Shown here: positions 1-8,165 of the stretch, in pieces
Position numbering within the stretch: the stretch's first letter is position 1
Layout: each line of letters opens with the position of its first letter
From: Pseudomonadota bacterium
GTDB taxonomy: Bacteria; Pseudomonadota; Gammaproteobacteria; Xanthomonadales; Xanthomonadaceae
NCBI GenBank assembly: GCA_018242445.1
Contig: JAFEBW010000039.1
Span: 1 to 64,000 of the forward strand
DNA: 64,000 nt
Reading direction: 5' to 3'
Translations under genes and position numbers: made by a program
The notes under the pieces: generated by a model
The model's input: only the letters and a program-made list of their open reading frames with translations
What the model was told of the DNA's origin: nothing
Database searches by the model: none

Positions 1-68
1 ACCACACTAACGACATAAGGAAATTCGAACAGTGTCGCTGAAAGTATAAGCGAAGTCGGTCAACTGGC
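1..68. other. Unassigned sequence upstream of a truncated gene
   Basis: This short, relatively AT-rich stretch is not part of the DUF979 coding sequence that follows, because the DUF979 frame meets a TGA at 39-41. I see no recognisable gene in it. It could be the end of an insertion that removed the 5' part of the DUF979 gene, or an assembly or contig junction. The window alone cannot decide. Confidence 0.5.
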
Positions 69-398
69 TTGCCTGATGTGGTCAACGGTTTTGGCAAAAG
101 CTGGTCAGAAGGTTGGCAATTCGCAGCCTTCGCCGCCTTCCCGGTGATGACCGCCGGCATCGGCCTGCCGCTGCTGATCCACGCGCACGGCGCCAACGCG
201 GCGGTGGTCGGCTCGCTGGGCATGCTCACCGGCTACTGCGGTACCCTGCTCACGCCGATGGCCGCCAATTTCAACATCGTCCCCGCCGTGCTGCTGGAAC
301 TGCCCGACCGCAACGGCGTGATCCGCGCGCAATGGCCCACCGCGCTGGTGTTGCTGGTGGTGAATCTCGCGTTGATGGCATGGCTGGCCTTCCGATGA
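69..398 (+). pseudogene. DUF979 membrane protein, C-terminal fragment
   Basis: About 110 residues match the C-terminal end of DUF979 inner-membrane proteins, including the conserved stretch FPVMTAGIGLPLL followed by GTLLTPMAANFNIVPA. Family members are roughly 300 residues and are usually encoded as DUF969-DUF979-pcp, probably a transport pair for a peptide or pyroglutamate-type substrate. Here the N-terminal two thirds and DUF969 are absent. The frame is closed by a stop at 39-41, and the only early start is a TTG at 69 with no good ribosome site. The stop overlaps the pcp start as ATGA, preserving the usual coupling. It is best read as a truncated remnant, unless the window edge is an assembly join. 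Confidence 0.75.
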
Positions 399-1048
399 AC
401 ACGCCGACCGTCCTGCTGGCCGGCTTCGAGCCCTTCGGTGGCGAACAGGCCAATCCCGCGCAGGACGTGGTGCGCGCACTGGACGGCCGCGTCATCGCCG
501 GGCATCGCGTGGCGTCGCGGGTGCTGCCGGTGACCTTCGCCGCTGCGGCCGAAGGCCTATCGGAAACCATCGCAACCCTGCGTCCCTCGCTGGCCATCGG
601 CATCGGGCAGGCTGGCGGACGCAGTCGCATCTCCATCGAGCGCGTGGCGATCAACCTGATCGACGCGCGCATCCCCGACAACGCCGGTGTGCAGCCCGTC
701 GACGCACCGGTGGTCGCCGGCGCACCGGCGGCATATTTCACCACGCTGCCGGTGAAGGCCATGCTGGCCGCTTTGCATGCCGCCGACGTGCCCGCGGAAG
801 CCTCGTTCAGCGCCGGCAGCTTCGTCTGCAATACCTTGTTCTACGCCCTGATGCACACGTTGGCGGCGCACCATCCATCCACCCGCGGCGGCTTCATCCA
901 TGTGCCGTGGCTGCCCGCGCAGGCCGTGCGCCATCCCGGCGCGGCGAGCATGGCCATCGCCACGCTTTCGCAAGGCATCGCCATCGCCATCGAGGCGGCG
1001 CTGATGCATGCGCAGGATCTGCACGCCGCGGGCGGCAGCACGCACTGA
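395..1048 (+). CDS. pcp: Pyrrolidone-carboxylate peptidase (pyroglutamyl peptidase I)
   Basis: Cytosolic cysteine peptidase (family C15) that removes N-terminal pyroglutamate from peptides. The 217-residue product has the normal family length. It opens with the family motif LLAGFEPFGG. The triad is visible: E82 in ISIERVAIN, C145 in GSFVCNTLFY and H169 in GGFIHVPWLP. The ATG at 395 is chosen because it overlaps the stop of the DUF979 fragment (ATGA) and puts the family motif at residue 6; the frame is open further upstream, but only within the DUF979 region. The DUF979-pcp neighbourhood is usual in proteobacteria and suggests the transporter and peptidase act on the same peptides, although here the transporter is broken. 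Confidence 0.95.
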   Translation: MNTPTVLLAGFEPFGGEQANPAQDVVRALDGRVIAGHRVASRVLPVTFAAAAEGLSETIATLRPSLAIGIGQAGGRSRISIERVAINLIDARIPDNAGVQPVDAPVVAGAPAAYFTTLPVKAMLAALHAADVPAEASFSAGSFVCNTLFYALMHTLAAHHPSTRGGFIHVPWLPAQAVRHPGAASMAIATLSQGIAIAIEAALMHAQDLHAAGGSTH

Positions 1049-1057
1049 GCACGCGGC

Positions 1058-1627
1058 TCAGGGCAGCACTGCGCCCTGCGTCTGGCCGTAACGGGTATCG
1101 GCATCGTATTGCAGGTCGTCGTGGGCGGCACGCGCGATGGCGTAGTGCGCATAGGCATCGATCTGCTTGCCCAGCGTGGCGCACTCCGGCGCGCGGCCGA
1201 TGCTGTCGATGGCATGGCCGATGGCCTGCGCCGCCTGCCGGCCATGTTGCAGGTGCCCGTCCTCGTGTTGCTTGAGGTGGACGACGAAGGCATCCCAGCG
1301 CCCCTGCAACCACCTCGAAGCATTCGCACGATCCACCCATTCGGGAAAGGTCTGCGTCGCTTCCAGCGTCACGCTGGCGCGCTCGATGCGGCAGCCGCCG
1401 GCGTCGCGCCAGTAGTCGTAATGCCAGTGGACGTTCCAATGCGTGTAGGCGGCGTAACGCTTGCCGTCCTTGGCGAACAGCGGGCCGCGCTGATGGATCT
1501 GCTCCCACAGCGCATCGGCGCTCGACCCGCCGATGGCGTAGGTCTGCACGTGCAGGTTCGTCTCCACCCCGGCATTCGCGGCAGACGCGGCTTGCAGCAT
1601 CGAGGCCAGCAACAGGGCAGCCGTCAT
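1058..1627 (-). CDS. Secreted DUF922-like protein, putative metallopeptidase
   Basis: A 189-residue protein with an N-terminal hydrophobic segment ending in ASAANA, compatible with a Sec signal peptide and periplasmic export. The body matches the DUF922 pattern: a YAAYTHWNVHWHY region, then HEDGH near residue 122. HEDGH resembles the HExxH zinc site of metallopeptidases, and a partly conserved C-terminal region follows. DUF922 proteins are annotated as putative secreted Zn-dependent proteases, but no substrate is established. The annotated start gives a plausible signal peptide. It lies 31 bp after the small gene at 1659-1955 on the same strand, so the two may be co-transcribed. Confidence 0.75.
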   Translation of the reverse strand: MTAALLLASMLQAASAANAGVETNLHVQTYAIGGSSADALWEQIHQRGPLFAKDGKRYAAYTHWNVHWHYDYWRDAGGCRIERASVTLEATQTFPEWVDRANASRWLQGRWDAFVVHLKQHEDGHLQHGRQAAQAIGHAIDSIGRAPECATLGKQIDAYAHYAIARAAHDDLQYDADTRYGQTQGAVLP

Positions 1628-1658
1628 AACGAGGCCTGCCAGCGCCCCGGTGCGGCGC

Positions 1659-1955
1659 TCAACCGGTCACCGCGGTGACCTTCCAGCGCCCGACCGCGCG
1701 GCTGACCTGGTCGCGCAATTCGCCCGTATCGCCGGCCTTGGCGGTGGCGAACAACAAGCCGGCCATGAACACGTTGGGCGTGCCGGCGATGCCCTGCATC
1801 GCGGTCCCGGCGAGGCTGATCTGCTGCCATTTGCCCGACTGCGCCGACATCCAGCCGCCAGGCGGGGAATACCAACTGCCGTTCTCGCGGACGTACAGCA
1901 CCTCCGGCTCCTGCCCGCCGGGGATGTCGCCCTGGATTGCGATCATGCGCGGCAT
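1659..1955 (-). CDS. Hypothetical protein, 98 aa
   Basis: I do not recognise this small protein. It has no obvious signal peptide or membrane helix. It carries a Gly/Pro/Trp-rich centre (SWYSPPGGWM) and a C-terminal region that could form a small beta fold. It is on the same strand as, and 31 bp upstream of, the secreted DUF922-like gene, and downstream of the hydrolase gene with an 86-bp gap. The codon composition matches its neighbours. It is kept as a gene because the frame is open and strand-consistent. The exact start is uncertain. Confidence 0.5.
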   Translation of the reverse strand: MPRMIAIQGDIPGGQEPEVLYVRENGSWYSPPGGWMSAQSGKWQQISLAGTAMQGIAGTPNVFMAGLLFATAKAGDTGELRDQVSRAVGRWKVTAVTG

Positions 1956-2041
1956 GGCGTACTGACGGGTTGGACGCGGCGTATCAGGCTAGCCAAGCCA
2001 TCGGGCAACCGCAAGCGGCAAGGTGCGCGGCGCGTTCTGCA

Positions 2042-3061
2042 TCATCGTTGCTGGCGGTACGTCCGCACGCCCACGCCCTTCCCGTCCAGCAACGGCGCCG
2101 GTGCGTCCTTCAGATAGCGATCGAAAAACGCCAGCGTATACGCCACCACCCCGCGCACGTTCGCATCCGCGGCGATGCAGGCCTGCGACGAGCGGTAGTC
2201 CGCGCACGGCCCGTTGGTCCACAGCATGTGGGTGGCGCCGGCGAACTCGACGAGGTATTTCGGCGGCGGACTGACGGCGAAGGCGCCCGCGTCGCCGAGC
2301 AACTGCGGCGTCATGCCCCAGTCGAGCGTTCCGCCCTGATACATCACCGGCACGCGCAGAGCGCGCAAGCGATGCTTGGCGAGAAAGGGTTGCACGAAGG
2401 GCGAGTACGCCGCCGCCGCGCGCACGCCGGGCAGGCTCCAATCCGGCCAGCCGCCGGCGATGCCCAGCACCGTGTAGCCGCCCAGCGAGTGGCCCAGCAG
2501 GCCGATGCGGGATGGATCGATCGCGCGCGCCAAGTTTGGATCGGACTGCACCACGCGCAGGGCATCGCGCAGGTCGTCGCGGCGCTCGCGCCAGGCCTTG
2601 GCCGTCCAGACCGACGGATCGAGGAACGCGGGGCGATCGCTGTCGGCGGGCGCCGAAAACGCGCGCCGGGTGGCGATGCCGCAGATCGCGTCGCGATGGT
2701 TCGGCGCGGCCACGACATAACCGCGAGCAGCCAGGGCTTGCGTGAGATACACCACCTGCTCGTTGCAGCCGACCACGCCGTGCGAGAACAGCAGCAGCGG
2801 CCAGCGCGTTGGGCACGTCGCCATCGGCGCATCCACGGCGACCTCGCCCGGGTTCGCCGAACGCGCTCGCACCGCTGGATACCACAGCGCGATCTCACGG
2901 CCATCGGGCAGCGCCAAGCCGCGTTGGCCGACCGGATATGGCCCATCGCAAATCGCAGCATTCGCACGGGCAGGCATCCACAGCCAGCACGACAGCGCGA
3001 AGCAGGCGACGAGCCACGGATGGCTGCACGCGCGATCGCGGCCTGTCGCCAATGCCCGCAT
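2042..3061 (-). CDS. Secreted alpha/beta hydrolase (dienelactone / PAF-acetylhydrolase-like)
   Basis: A 339-residue protein starting with a basic, hydrophobic signal-like segment (SHPWLVACFALSCWLW) and ending in ARANAA, so periplasmic or secreted. The hydrolase core shows FSHGVVGCNEQ (oxyanion region), nucleophile elbow GHSLGG, acid Asp in GGTLDWGM and His in GATHMLW. This order resembles platelet-activating-factor acetylhydrolase and dienelactone-hydrolase-like enzymes. The substrate is unknown. The ATG at 3061 is chosen because it overlaps the dcd stop (TGATG) and gives a signal peptide; a start 24 codons upstream would lie inside dcd. Co-transcription with dcd is likely. Confidence 0.85.
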   Translation of the reverse strand: MRALATGRDRACSHPWLVACFALSCWLWMPARANAAICDGPYPVGQRGLALPDGREIALWYPAVRARSANPGEVAVDAPMATCPTRWPLLLFSHGVVGCNEQVVYLTQALAARGYVVAAPNHRDAICGIATRRAFSAPADSDRPAFLDPSVWTAKAWRERRDDLRDALRVVQSDPNLARAIDPSRIGLLGHSLGGYTVLGIAGGWPDWSLPGVRAAAAYSPFVQPFLAKHRLRALRVPVMYQGGTLDWGMTPQLLGDAGAFAVSPPPKYLVEFAGATHMLWTNGPCADYRSSQACIAADANVRGVVAYTLAFFDRYLKDAPAPLLDGKGVGVRTYRQQR

Positions 3062-3630
3062 CAGGTCTTCGGCAAGGTCACGCCGGTCTGGCCCTGATAC
3101 TTGCCGCCACGATCCTTGTACGAGGTTTCGCACACCTCGTCGGACTGGAAAAACAACATCTGCGCCACGCCCTCACCGGCATAGATCTTCGCCGGCAGCG
3201 GCGTGGTGTTGGAAAACTCCAAGGTCACATGGCCTTCCCACTCCGGCTCCAGCGGCGTCACGTTGACGATGATCCCGCAGCGCGCGTAGGTGCTCTTGCC
3301 CAGGCACACCACCAGGGTGTCGCGCGGGATGCGGAAGAACTCCACCGTGCGCGCCAGCGCGAAGGAATTGGGCGGGATGATGCACACGTCGGCGACCACG
3401 TCCACGAAGCTGTCCGGATCGAAGGCCTTGGGGTCGACGATGGTCGAGTTGATGTTGGTGAAGATCTTGAACTCGCGCGCGCAACGCACGTCGTAGCCGT
3501 AGCTCGAGGTGCCGTAGGACACGATGCGGTGGCCGTCGGCGGCGTGCTTGACCTGCCCCGGCTCGAAGGGCTCGATCATCTGTTGCTGCTCCGCCATGCG
3601 GCGGATCCAGCGGTCGGATTTGATGGACAT
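3061..3630 (-). CDS. dcd: dCTP deaminase
   Basis: Deaminates dCTP to dUTP, supplying the dUMP precursor for thymidylate synthesis. The 189-residue product is full length. It begins [11 protein letters not shown] and contains the conserved [27 protein letters not shown] and GKSTYARCG segments. The glutamate in [15 protein letters not shown] is the usual catalytic residue, and the protein ends in [14 protein letters not shown]. The start at 3630 is fixed by family length. The open frame continues upstream through a heptamer repeat but is not conserved there. The stop overlaps the downstream hydrolase start. Confidence 0.97.
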   Translation of the reverse strand: MSIKSDRWIRRMAEQQQMIEPFEPGQVKHAADGHRIVSYGTSSYGYDVRCAREFKIFTNINSTIVDPKAFDPDSFVDVVADVCIIPPNSFALARTVEFFRIPRDTLVVCLGKSTYARCGIIVNVTPLEPEWEGHVTLEFSNTTPLPAKIYAGEGVAQMLFFQSDEVCETSYKDRGGKYQGQTGVTLPKT

Positions 3631-3634
3631 GGGC

Positions 3635-3669
3635 GGGGAATGGGGAATGGTGAACGGGGAATGGGGAAT
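3635..3669. repeat. 7-bp tandem array, unit GGGGAAT, five copies (one degenerate)
   Basis: Units at 3635, 3642, 3656 and 3663 are exact GGGGAAT; the unit at 3649 is GGTGAAC. The array lies immediately upstream of the dcd start. It is related, in opposite orientation, to the CTATTCC array near era. Confidence 0.9.
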
Positions 3670-3773
3670 CGCGATCCCGGCAGGATCAACGGTTCCGGCG
3701 CCGATTACGGGCTCGACTCCAAGGCCGCCATTGTGAACGACGCGTCGGTCGAAAGCGACGCCATCGCGTCCGA

Positions 3774-4385
3774 TCAGCGAGGCGTGCGGATAGTTGCAAC
3801 CGCGAACGGCCAGCGAAAATGGCCGACGATCTGCCAAGCCAACAGCACATCCTCTTCCTGCGTGCCCGCGCCGATGTTGTGGATCATCAGAGGGCGGCCG
3901 GAGCCGTCAGCGGCGACGCGATCCGACACCAGGCCGATGTGCGCCAGCCCGTTGGGCAGGCGCCAGCTCACGATGTCGCCGGCATGATAATCCTGCGCGT
4001 TCGCGGTGATCTGCACGGCCATGCCGCGGCGACGGAAGTACGTTTCCAGATTCGGCACGCGACGATGATCGATGTTCGCATCCGGCCCGCGCAGGCCCCA
4101 GTCGTGCGGATACGCGCGAAAGTGCGCGGCCATGTCGGCATGCACGAGCTTCTGCAGATCGATGCCGTCGGCACGGAAGGCACGCACGAGCACGTCGGCG
4201 CACACGCCGCGATCAGCCGGCACGTCGCCCATCGGGTAGGCGATGCGCGCGTACGAAGGGTCATAGTGCACGGTGACGCCAATCTGATTGCGCGCCGCCG
4301 CGACGACCTCCGGCGCACCGCCCTGCGCATGGACCGCCCCGACAGCGCCGAACGCGAGGACAGCGAGCAGCGACTTGAATCTCAT
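3774..4385 (-). CDS. DUF1287 family exported protein
   Basis: A 203-residue protein with a clean signal peptide ([20 protein letters not shown]). The mature part carries the DUF1287 signature: [20 protein letters not shown], then a [12 protein letters not shown] segment, [17 protein letters not shown] and a [19 protein letters not shown] region. The single conserved Cys in GVCADV and the His in AHIGLVSD suggest an NlpC/P60-like papain-fold hydrolase. That relationship is an inference and the substrate is unknown. The ATG at 4385 is preferred to one ten codons upstream because it starts directly at the signal peptide. It is monocistronic, with dcd downstream on the same strand about 140 bp away. 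Confidence 0.85.
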   Translation of the reverse strand: MRFKSLLAVLAFGAVGAVHAQGGAPEVVAAARNQIGVTVHYDPSYARIAYPMGDVPADRGVCADVLVRAFRADGIDLQKLVHADMAAHFRAYPHDWGLRGPDANIDHRRVPNLETYFRRRGMAVQITANAQDYHAGDIVSWRLPNGLAHIGLVSDRVAADGSGRPLMIHNIGAGTQEEDVLLAWQIVGHFRWPFAVATIRTPR

Positions 4386-4495
4386 GGCAAAACCGAGCCT
4401 GTCGTACCTGCCCATTCCAACGCAGCCCGATCCTCCGGGCGGACAGCATCACGCACGCCGCATCGGCGTTCGTTGATTCCACCCTTGCGACCGTC

Positions 4496-5587
4496 TCAGG
4501 TGTTCTGGATGACGATGTTCGGAAACCCGATCGCCTTGTTCTTCGCCTGCAAGGACAAGCGCGCGGCGGTGTTGCGGGCGATCAGGCGATAAGCCATGGC
4601 GACTGCAGAATCCGGAGCCGCGACCACGCTGGGATGACCGCCATCGGCATCCTCGCGGATGCGGATGTCCAGCGGCAACGAGCCCAGCAAGGGCACGCCG
4701 TACTGCGCGGCCATGCGCGCGCCGCCGCCTGCGCCGAACACATGCTCGGCATGCCCGCAATGCGAGCACACATGCACGGCCATGTTCTCGACGATGCCCA
4801 GCACCGGCACCTGCACCTTCTCGAACATCTTCAGCGCCTTCTTCGCATCCAGCAGGGCGATGTCCTGCGGGGTGGTGACGATGATCGAGCCCGACACCGG
4901 CACCTTCTGCGCCAGCGTGAGCTGGATGTCGCCGGTGCCGGGCGGCAGGTCGATCACGAGGTAATCCAGATCCTTCCACAGCGTATTACCCAACAGTTGC
5001 TGCAGCGCCTGCGTGACCATCGGCCCGCGCCAGATCATCGCGGTGTCCTCTTCCACCAGCAATCCGATCGACATCGCCTGCAAACCGTGCGCGCGCTTCG
5101 GTTCGATGCTGCGGCCGTCGGGGCTGTCCGGGCGGCCGTTGATGCCGAGCATCTTCGGGATGCTCGGGCCGTAGATGTCCGCATCCAGCACGCCCACGCG
5201 CGCGCCTTCGGCGGCCAGCGCCAGCGCGAGATTGGCGGCGACCGTGGATTTGCCCACCCCGCCCTTGCCCGAGGCCACCGCGATGATGTTCTTGACCTCC
5301 GGCAGCGGCGTGAGATCGCCCTGTACCTTGTGGGCCAGCACCCGCGAGCGCACGTCCACGCTCGCCGCCGCAACGCCCGGCACGCCCAGCGCAGCCTCGC
5401 GCGCGAGCTGCGCGAGCTGCGCGTGCCAACCGGCCGCCGGGTAACCCAGCACGATCTCGACCGCGACCTTGTCGCCATCGATGCCGATGCCCTTGATGGC
5501 ATGCGCCGCGCCCAGATCGGTACCGGTGTGCGGGTCGGGAATGCGGGAAAGGGCTTCGCTCAGGCGGGTGCGCAGGTCGGCGGTCAT
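4496..5587 (-). CDS. apbC: Iron-sulfur cluster carrier protein ApbC/Mrp
   Basis: P-loop ATPase of the Mrp/NBP35 family that binds and transfers Fe-S clusters to apoproteins in the cytosol. The 363 residues comprise an N-terminal MIP18/DUF59-type domain (about 1-90) and a nucleotide-binding domain. The domain has the deviant Walker A GKGGVGKST (107-115), the DADIYGPS switch, DLPPGTGD, and the cluster-binding pair C274-x-x-C277 in VHVCSHCGHAEHVFG. Length and motifs are complete. It is divergently oriented to metG, with 110 bp between the two starts. This pairing is common in gammaproteobacteria. Confidence 0.96.
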   Translation of the reverse strand: MTADLRTRLSEALSRIPDPHTGTDLGAAHAIKGIGIDGDKVAVEIVLGYPAAGWHAQLAQLAREAALGVPGVAAASVDVRSRVLAHKVQGDLTPLPEVKNIIAVASGKGGVGKSTVAANLALALAAEGARVGVLDADIYGPSIPKMLGINGRPDSPDGRSIEPKRAHGLQAMSIGLLVEEDTAMIWRGPMVTQALQQLLGNTLWKDLDYLVIDLPPGTGDIQLTLAQKVPVSGSIIVTTPQDIALLDAKKALKMFEKVQVPVLGIVENMAVHVCSHCGHAEHVFGAGGGARMAAQYGVPLLGSLPLDIRIREDADGGHPSVVAAPDSAVAMAYRLIARNTAARLSLQAKNKAIGFPNIVIQNT

Positions 5588-5697
5588 CGAGGGCTCCGCG
5601 AAAACGCATAGTCTAGCGCTGTCGGTATCCGCGGCACGTCGTCATGGAGGCTTGTGGAATAATTGACGATCATCTCTGCACCCCGGATCGCCCCACG

Positions 5698-7839
5698 ATG
5701 TCTCCATCCGCAACCACCGCGCTGGTCACCTGCGCCCTGCCCTACGCCAACGGCCACCTGCATCTCGGGCACCTCGTGGGCTACATGCAGGGCGACATCT
5801 GGGTGCGCGCGCAGCGGATGGCCGGGCGCACGGTGCATTTCGTCTGCGCCGACGACACCCACGGCACGCCGATCATGCTCGCGGCCGAGAAGGCCGGACT
5901 GACGCCGGAAGCCTTCATCGCCGGCATCCAGCAAAGCCACGAGCGCGATTTCGCGGATTTCCACGTCGCCTTCGACTGGTACGACTCCACCCACTCACCG
6001 CGCAACCGCACGATCACCGAAGGCATCTATACCGCGCTCGACGCCGGCGGCCACATCGCCCGACGCTCGGTGGAGCAGTACTACGATCCGGTGAAGCAGA
6101 TGTTCCTGCCGGATCGCTACATTCGCGGGCAGTGCCCCAACTGCGGTGCGGCCGATCAATACGGGGACAACTGCGAAAATTGCGGGGCGACGTATGCGCC
6201 GACCGACCTGAAGGATCCGCGCTCGGTGGTCTCCGGCGCGACCCCTGTGCTGCGCCAGTCCGAGCACCATTTTTTCAAGGCCGGCGATTTCACCGACCTG
6301 CTGCGCCAGTGGATCGAGGGCGATGTCGCGCATCCGTCGGTGAAGGCCAAGCTGCGCGAATGGCTGGATGCCGAAGGCGGCCTGCGCGACTGGGACATCT
6401 CCCGCGATGCCCCTTATTTCGGCTTCGAGATTCCCGGCGCACCGGGCAAGTATTTCTATGTATGGCTGGATGCACCGATCGGCTACCTGACGGCGTTGCA
6501 GGAATTGTTCTCCAGCGGCCGCAAGCCCGGCGTGAGCGCTGCCGATTACGACGTGCTGCTGTCGCCTGACAACCCTGCCGAACTGCATCACTTCATCGGC
6601 AAGGACATCGTCAATTTCCACGGCCTGTTCTGGCCCGGCGTGCTGCACGGTGCCGGCATGAAGCTGCCGACCGCGCTGCACGTCAACGGCTATCTCACCG
6701 TGAACGGCGCGAAGATGTCCAAGTCGCGCGGCACCTTCATCAAGGCGCGCACCTATCTGGATGCCGGGCTCGACCCGGAATGCCTGCGCTATTACTTCGC
6801 GGCCAAGACCGGCGCGGGCATGGACGACCTCGACCTCAACCTCGAGGATTTCGTCGCGCGGGTCAATGCGGATCTGGTCGGGAAGTTTGTCAACATTGCC
6901 AGCCGCTGCGCGGGTTTCATCGGCAAGCGTTTCGACGGGAAACTCGCGTCGACGCTGGCGGATGCGCCGATGTATGCGCGCTTCGTCGCAGCCGCACAGG
7001 GCGTTGCCGATGCCTATGCCGCCGGTGAATACAGCCACGCGATCCGGCAGACGATGGCACTGGCCGACGAGGCCAATCGCTACATCGACGAGCGCAAGCC
7101 GTGGGTGATCGCCAAGCAGGATGGTGCCGATGCGCAGCTGCAAGCGGTGTGCACGCAGGGCATCAACCTGTTCCGCGTGCTCGCCACCTGCCTCGCGCCG
7201 GTGCTGCCGCGCATCGCCGCGGCTGCCGAGCGTTTCCTGCTGGCGCCGGTGGCGGCTTGGTCGGTCATCGATGCACCGCTGCTCGGTCACGCCATCGCGT
7301 CTTACCAACCGCTGCTGACGCGCATCGACCCCAAGCGTATCGAGGCGATGGTGGAAGCCAGCAAGGAGCATCTGGAAGTTGCACCTGAAATACGGATCCA
7401 ACCCACCATCGGTAATGCCACGCCCCCACCCCAACCCTCCCCCGCAAGCGGGGGAGGGAGTCTAAACACGGGATCCACGTCCACGAATCACCAATCACCA
7501 ATCACCAATCACAGCTCCATCGACGACTTCGCCAGGCTCGACCTGCGCATCGGCACGGTGCTCGAATGCGGTTTCGTGGAGGGCTCGGACAAGCTGCTGC
7601 GCTTCAAGCTCGACGCCGGCGACTTGGGGCATCGGCAGATTTTCTCCGGCATCCGCGCAGCCTATGGCGAACCGGACAAACTCGTCGGCCGCAAGGTGGT
7701 GTTCATCGCCAACCTCGCCCCGCGCAAGATGCGCTTCGGCATGAGCGAAGGCATGATCCTCTCCGCCGGCAGCGGCGGTGCCGACCTGCATTTGCTCGAC
7801 GTGGACGCCGGCGCGCAAGCCGGCATGCCGGTGAAGTGA
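5698..7839 (+). CDS. metG: Methionyl-tRNA synthetase with an unusual linker
   Basis: Charges tRNA-Met with methionine. The catalytic domain shows the HIGH-type motif (HLHLGH, residues 20-25), a zinc knuckle near residues 147-163 (CPNCG and CENCG) and KMSKS at 339-343. The C-terminal EMAPII/Trbp111-like tRNA-binding and dimerisation domain begins near residue 610 (DDFARLDLRIGTVLE). The ATG at 5698 gives the family start; the frame is open 18 codons upstream. Odd feature: the linker between the two domains (about 575-608) is encoded by a GC-rich inverted repeat and a 7-bp tandem array identical in type to intergenic repeats elsewhere in the window. Both are read in frame as a Pro/Ser/Asn-rich spacer. 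Confidence 0.97.
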   Translation: MSPSATTALVTCALPYANGHLHLGHLVGYMQGDIWVRAQRMAGRTVHFVCADDTHGTPIMLAAEKAGLTPEAFIAGIQQSHERDFADFHVAFDWYDSTHSPRNRTITEGIYTALDAGGHIARRSVEQYYDPVKQMFLPDRYIRGQCPNCGAADQYGDNCENCGATYAPTDLKDPRSVVSGATPVLRQSEHHFFKAGDFTDLLRQWIEGDVAHPSVKAKLREWLDAEGGLRDWDISRDAPYFGFEIPGAPGKYFYVWLDAPIGYLTALQELFSSGRKPGVSAADYDVLLSPDNPAELHHFIGKDIVNFHGLFWPGVLHGAGMKLPTALHVNGYLTVNGAKMSKSRGTFIKARTYLDAGLDPECLRYYFAAKTGAGMDDLDLNLEDFVARVNADLVGKFVNIASRCAGFIGKRFDGKLASTLADAPMYARFVAAAQGVADAYAAGEYSHAIRQTMALADEANRYIDERKPWVIAKQDGADAQLQAVCTQGINLFRVLATCLAPVLPRIAAAAERFLLAPVAAWSVIDAPLLGHAIASYQPLLTRIDPKRIEAMVEASKEHLEVAPEIRIQPTIGNATPPPQPSPASGGGSLNTGSTSTNHQSPITNHSSIDDFARLDLRIGTVLECGFVEGSDKLLRFKLDAGDLGHRQIFSGIRAAYGEPDKLVGRKVVFIANLAPRKMRFGMSEGMILSAGSGGADLHLLDVDAGAQAGMPVK
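7435..7458. repeat. GC-rich REP-like hairpin inside metG
   Basis: An 11-bp perfect inverted repeat (CCCTCCCCCGC / GCGGGGGAGGG) around an AA loop, preceded by a CCCCACCCCAA stretch. Nearly the same element stands at 56723-56746 between lepA and degP. Here it is translated as part of the metG linker. Confidence 0.9.
7486..7513. repeat. 7-bp tandem array AATCACC, four copies, inside metG
   Basis: Three exact AATCACC units and a fourth ending in A. Because 7 is not a multiple of 3, each change of one unit would shift the metG frame. Three units (21 bp) would keep it. Confidence 0.9.
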
Positions 7840-7842
7840 CGC

Positions 7843-7891
7843 ATCGGCGCGCCCGCGAAGCGGGTGCCTTGGCCGATGCGTCATCCCCGCG
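7843..7891. repeat. 49-bp direct repeat, copy 1
   Basis: Identical over 49 bp to 7990-8038, 147 bp downstream. It starts ATCGGCGCGCCCGCGAAGCG and ends in TCATCCCCGCG. At its right edge the sequence runs into a hairpin TCATCCCCGC / GCGGGGATCCA, a REP-like motif also present at 25913-25942. Confidence 0.9.
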
Positions 7892-7989
7892 CAGGCGGGG
7901 ATCCAGTGTCTTCGTCTTTGCGTCATCCCTCGCAGACGGGAGGCGCTTCACAACAGCCGCAGGCTGGTCATCCAGCGACTTTCTGCATT

Positions 7990-8038
7990 ATCGGCGCGCC
8001 CGCGAAGCGGGTGCCTTGGCCGATGCGTCATCCCCGCG
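7990..8038. repeat. 49-bp direct repeat, copy 2
   Basis: Second copy of the 7843-7891 repeat in the metG-rnfB intergenic region (7840-8165), which has no gene. After this copy the sequence continues with a degenerate REP arm, and a further GGGATCCAGCGACTTT stretch near 8117-8132 repeats the one at 7969-7984. Confidence 0.9.
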
Positions 8039-8165
8039 ACTGCGCGCGACCGGATCGCGCGCGAACGGCGAAGCCGGCCCGTAGGGCGAACGCCATGGAT
8101 GGCGTGAGTCAAGCGGGGATCCAGCGACTTTTTCTGTAGCATTTGCTGCAAGTTATCGCGGCCTC

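Noticed and set aside
113..394. N-terminal extension of pcp
   Set aside because: It overlaps the DUF979 coding region in another frame and would precede the conserved Pcp start.
3635..3669. CRISPR-like repeats
   Set aside because: Units are 7 bp with no spacers and no cas genes; the same holds for all arrays in the window.
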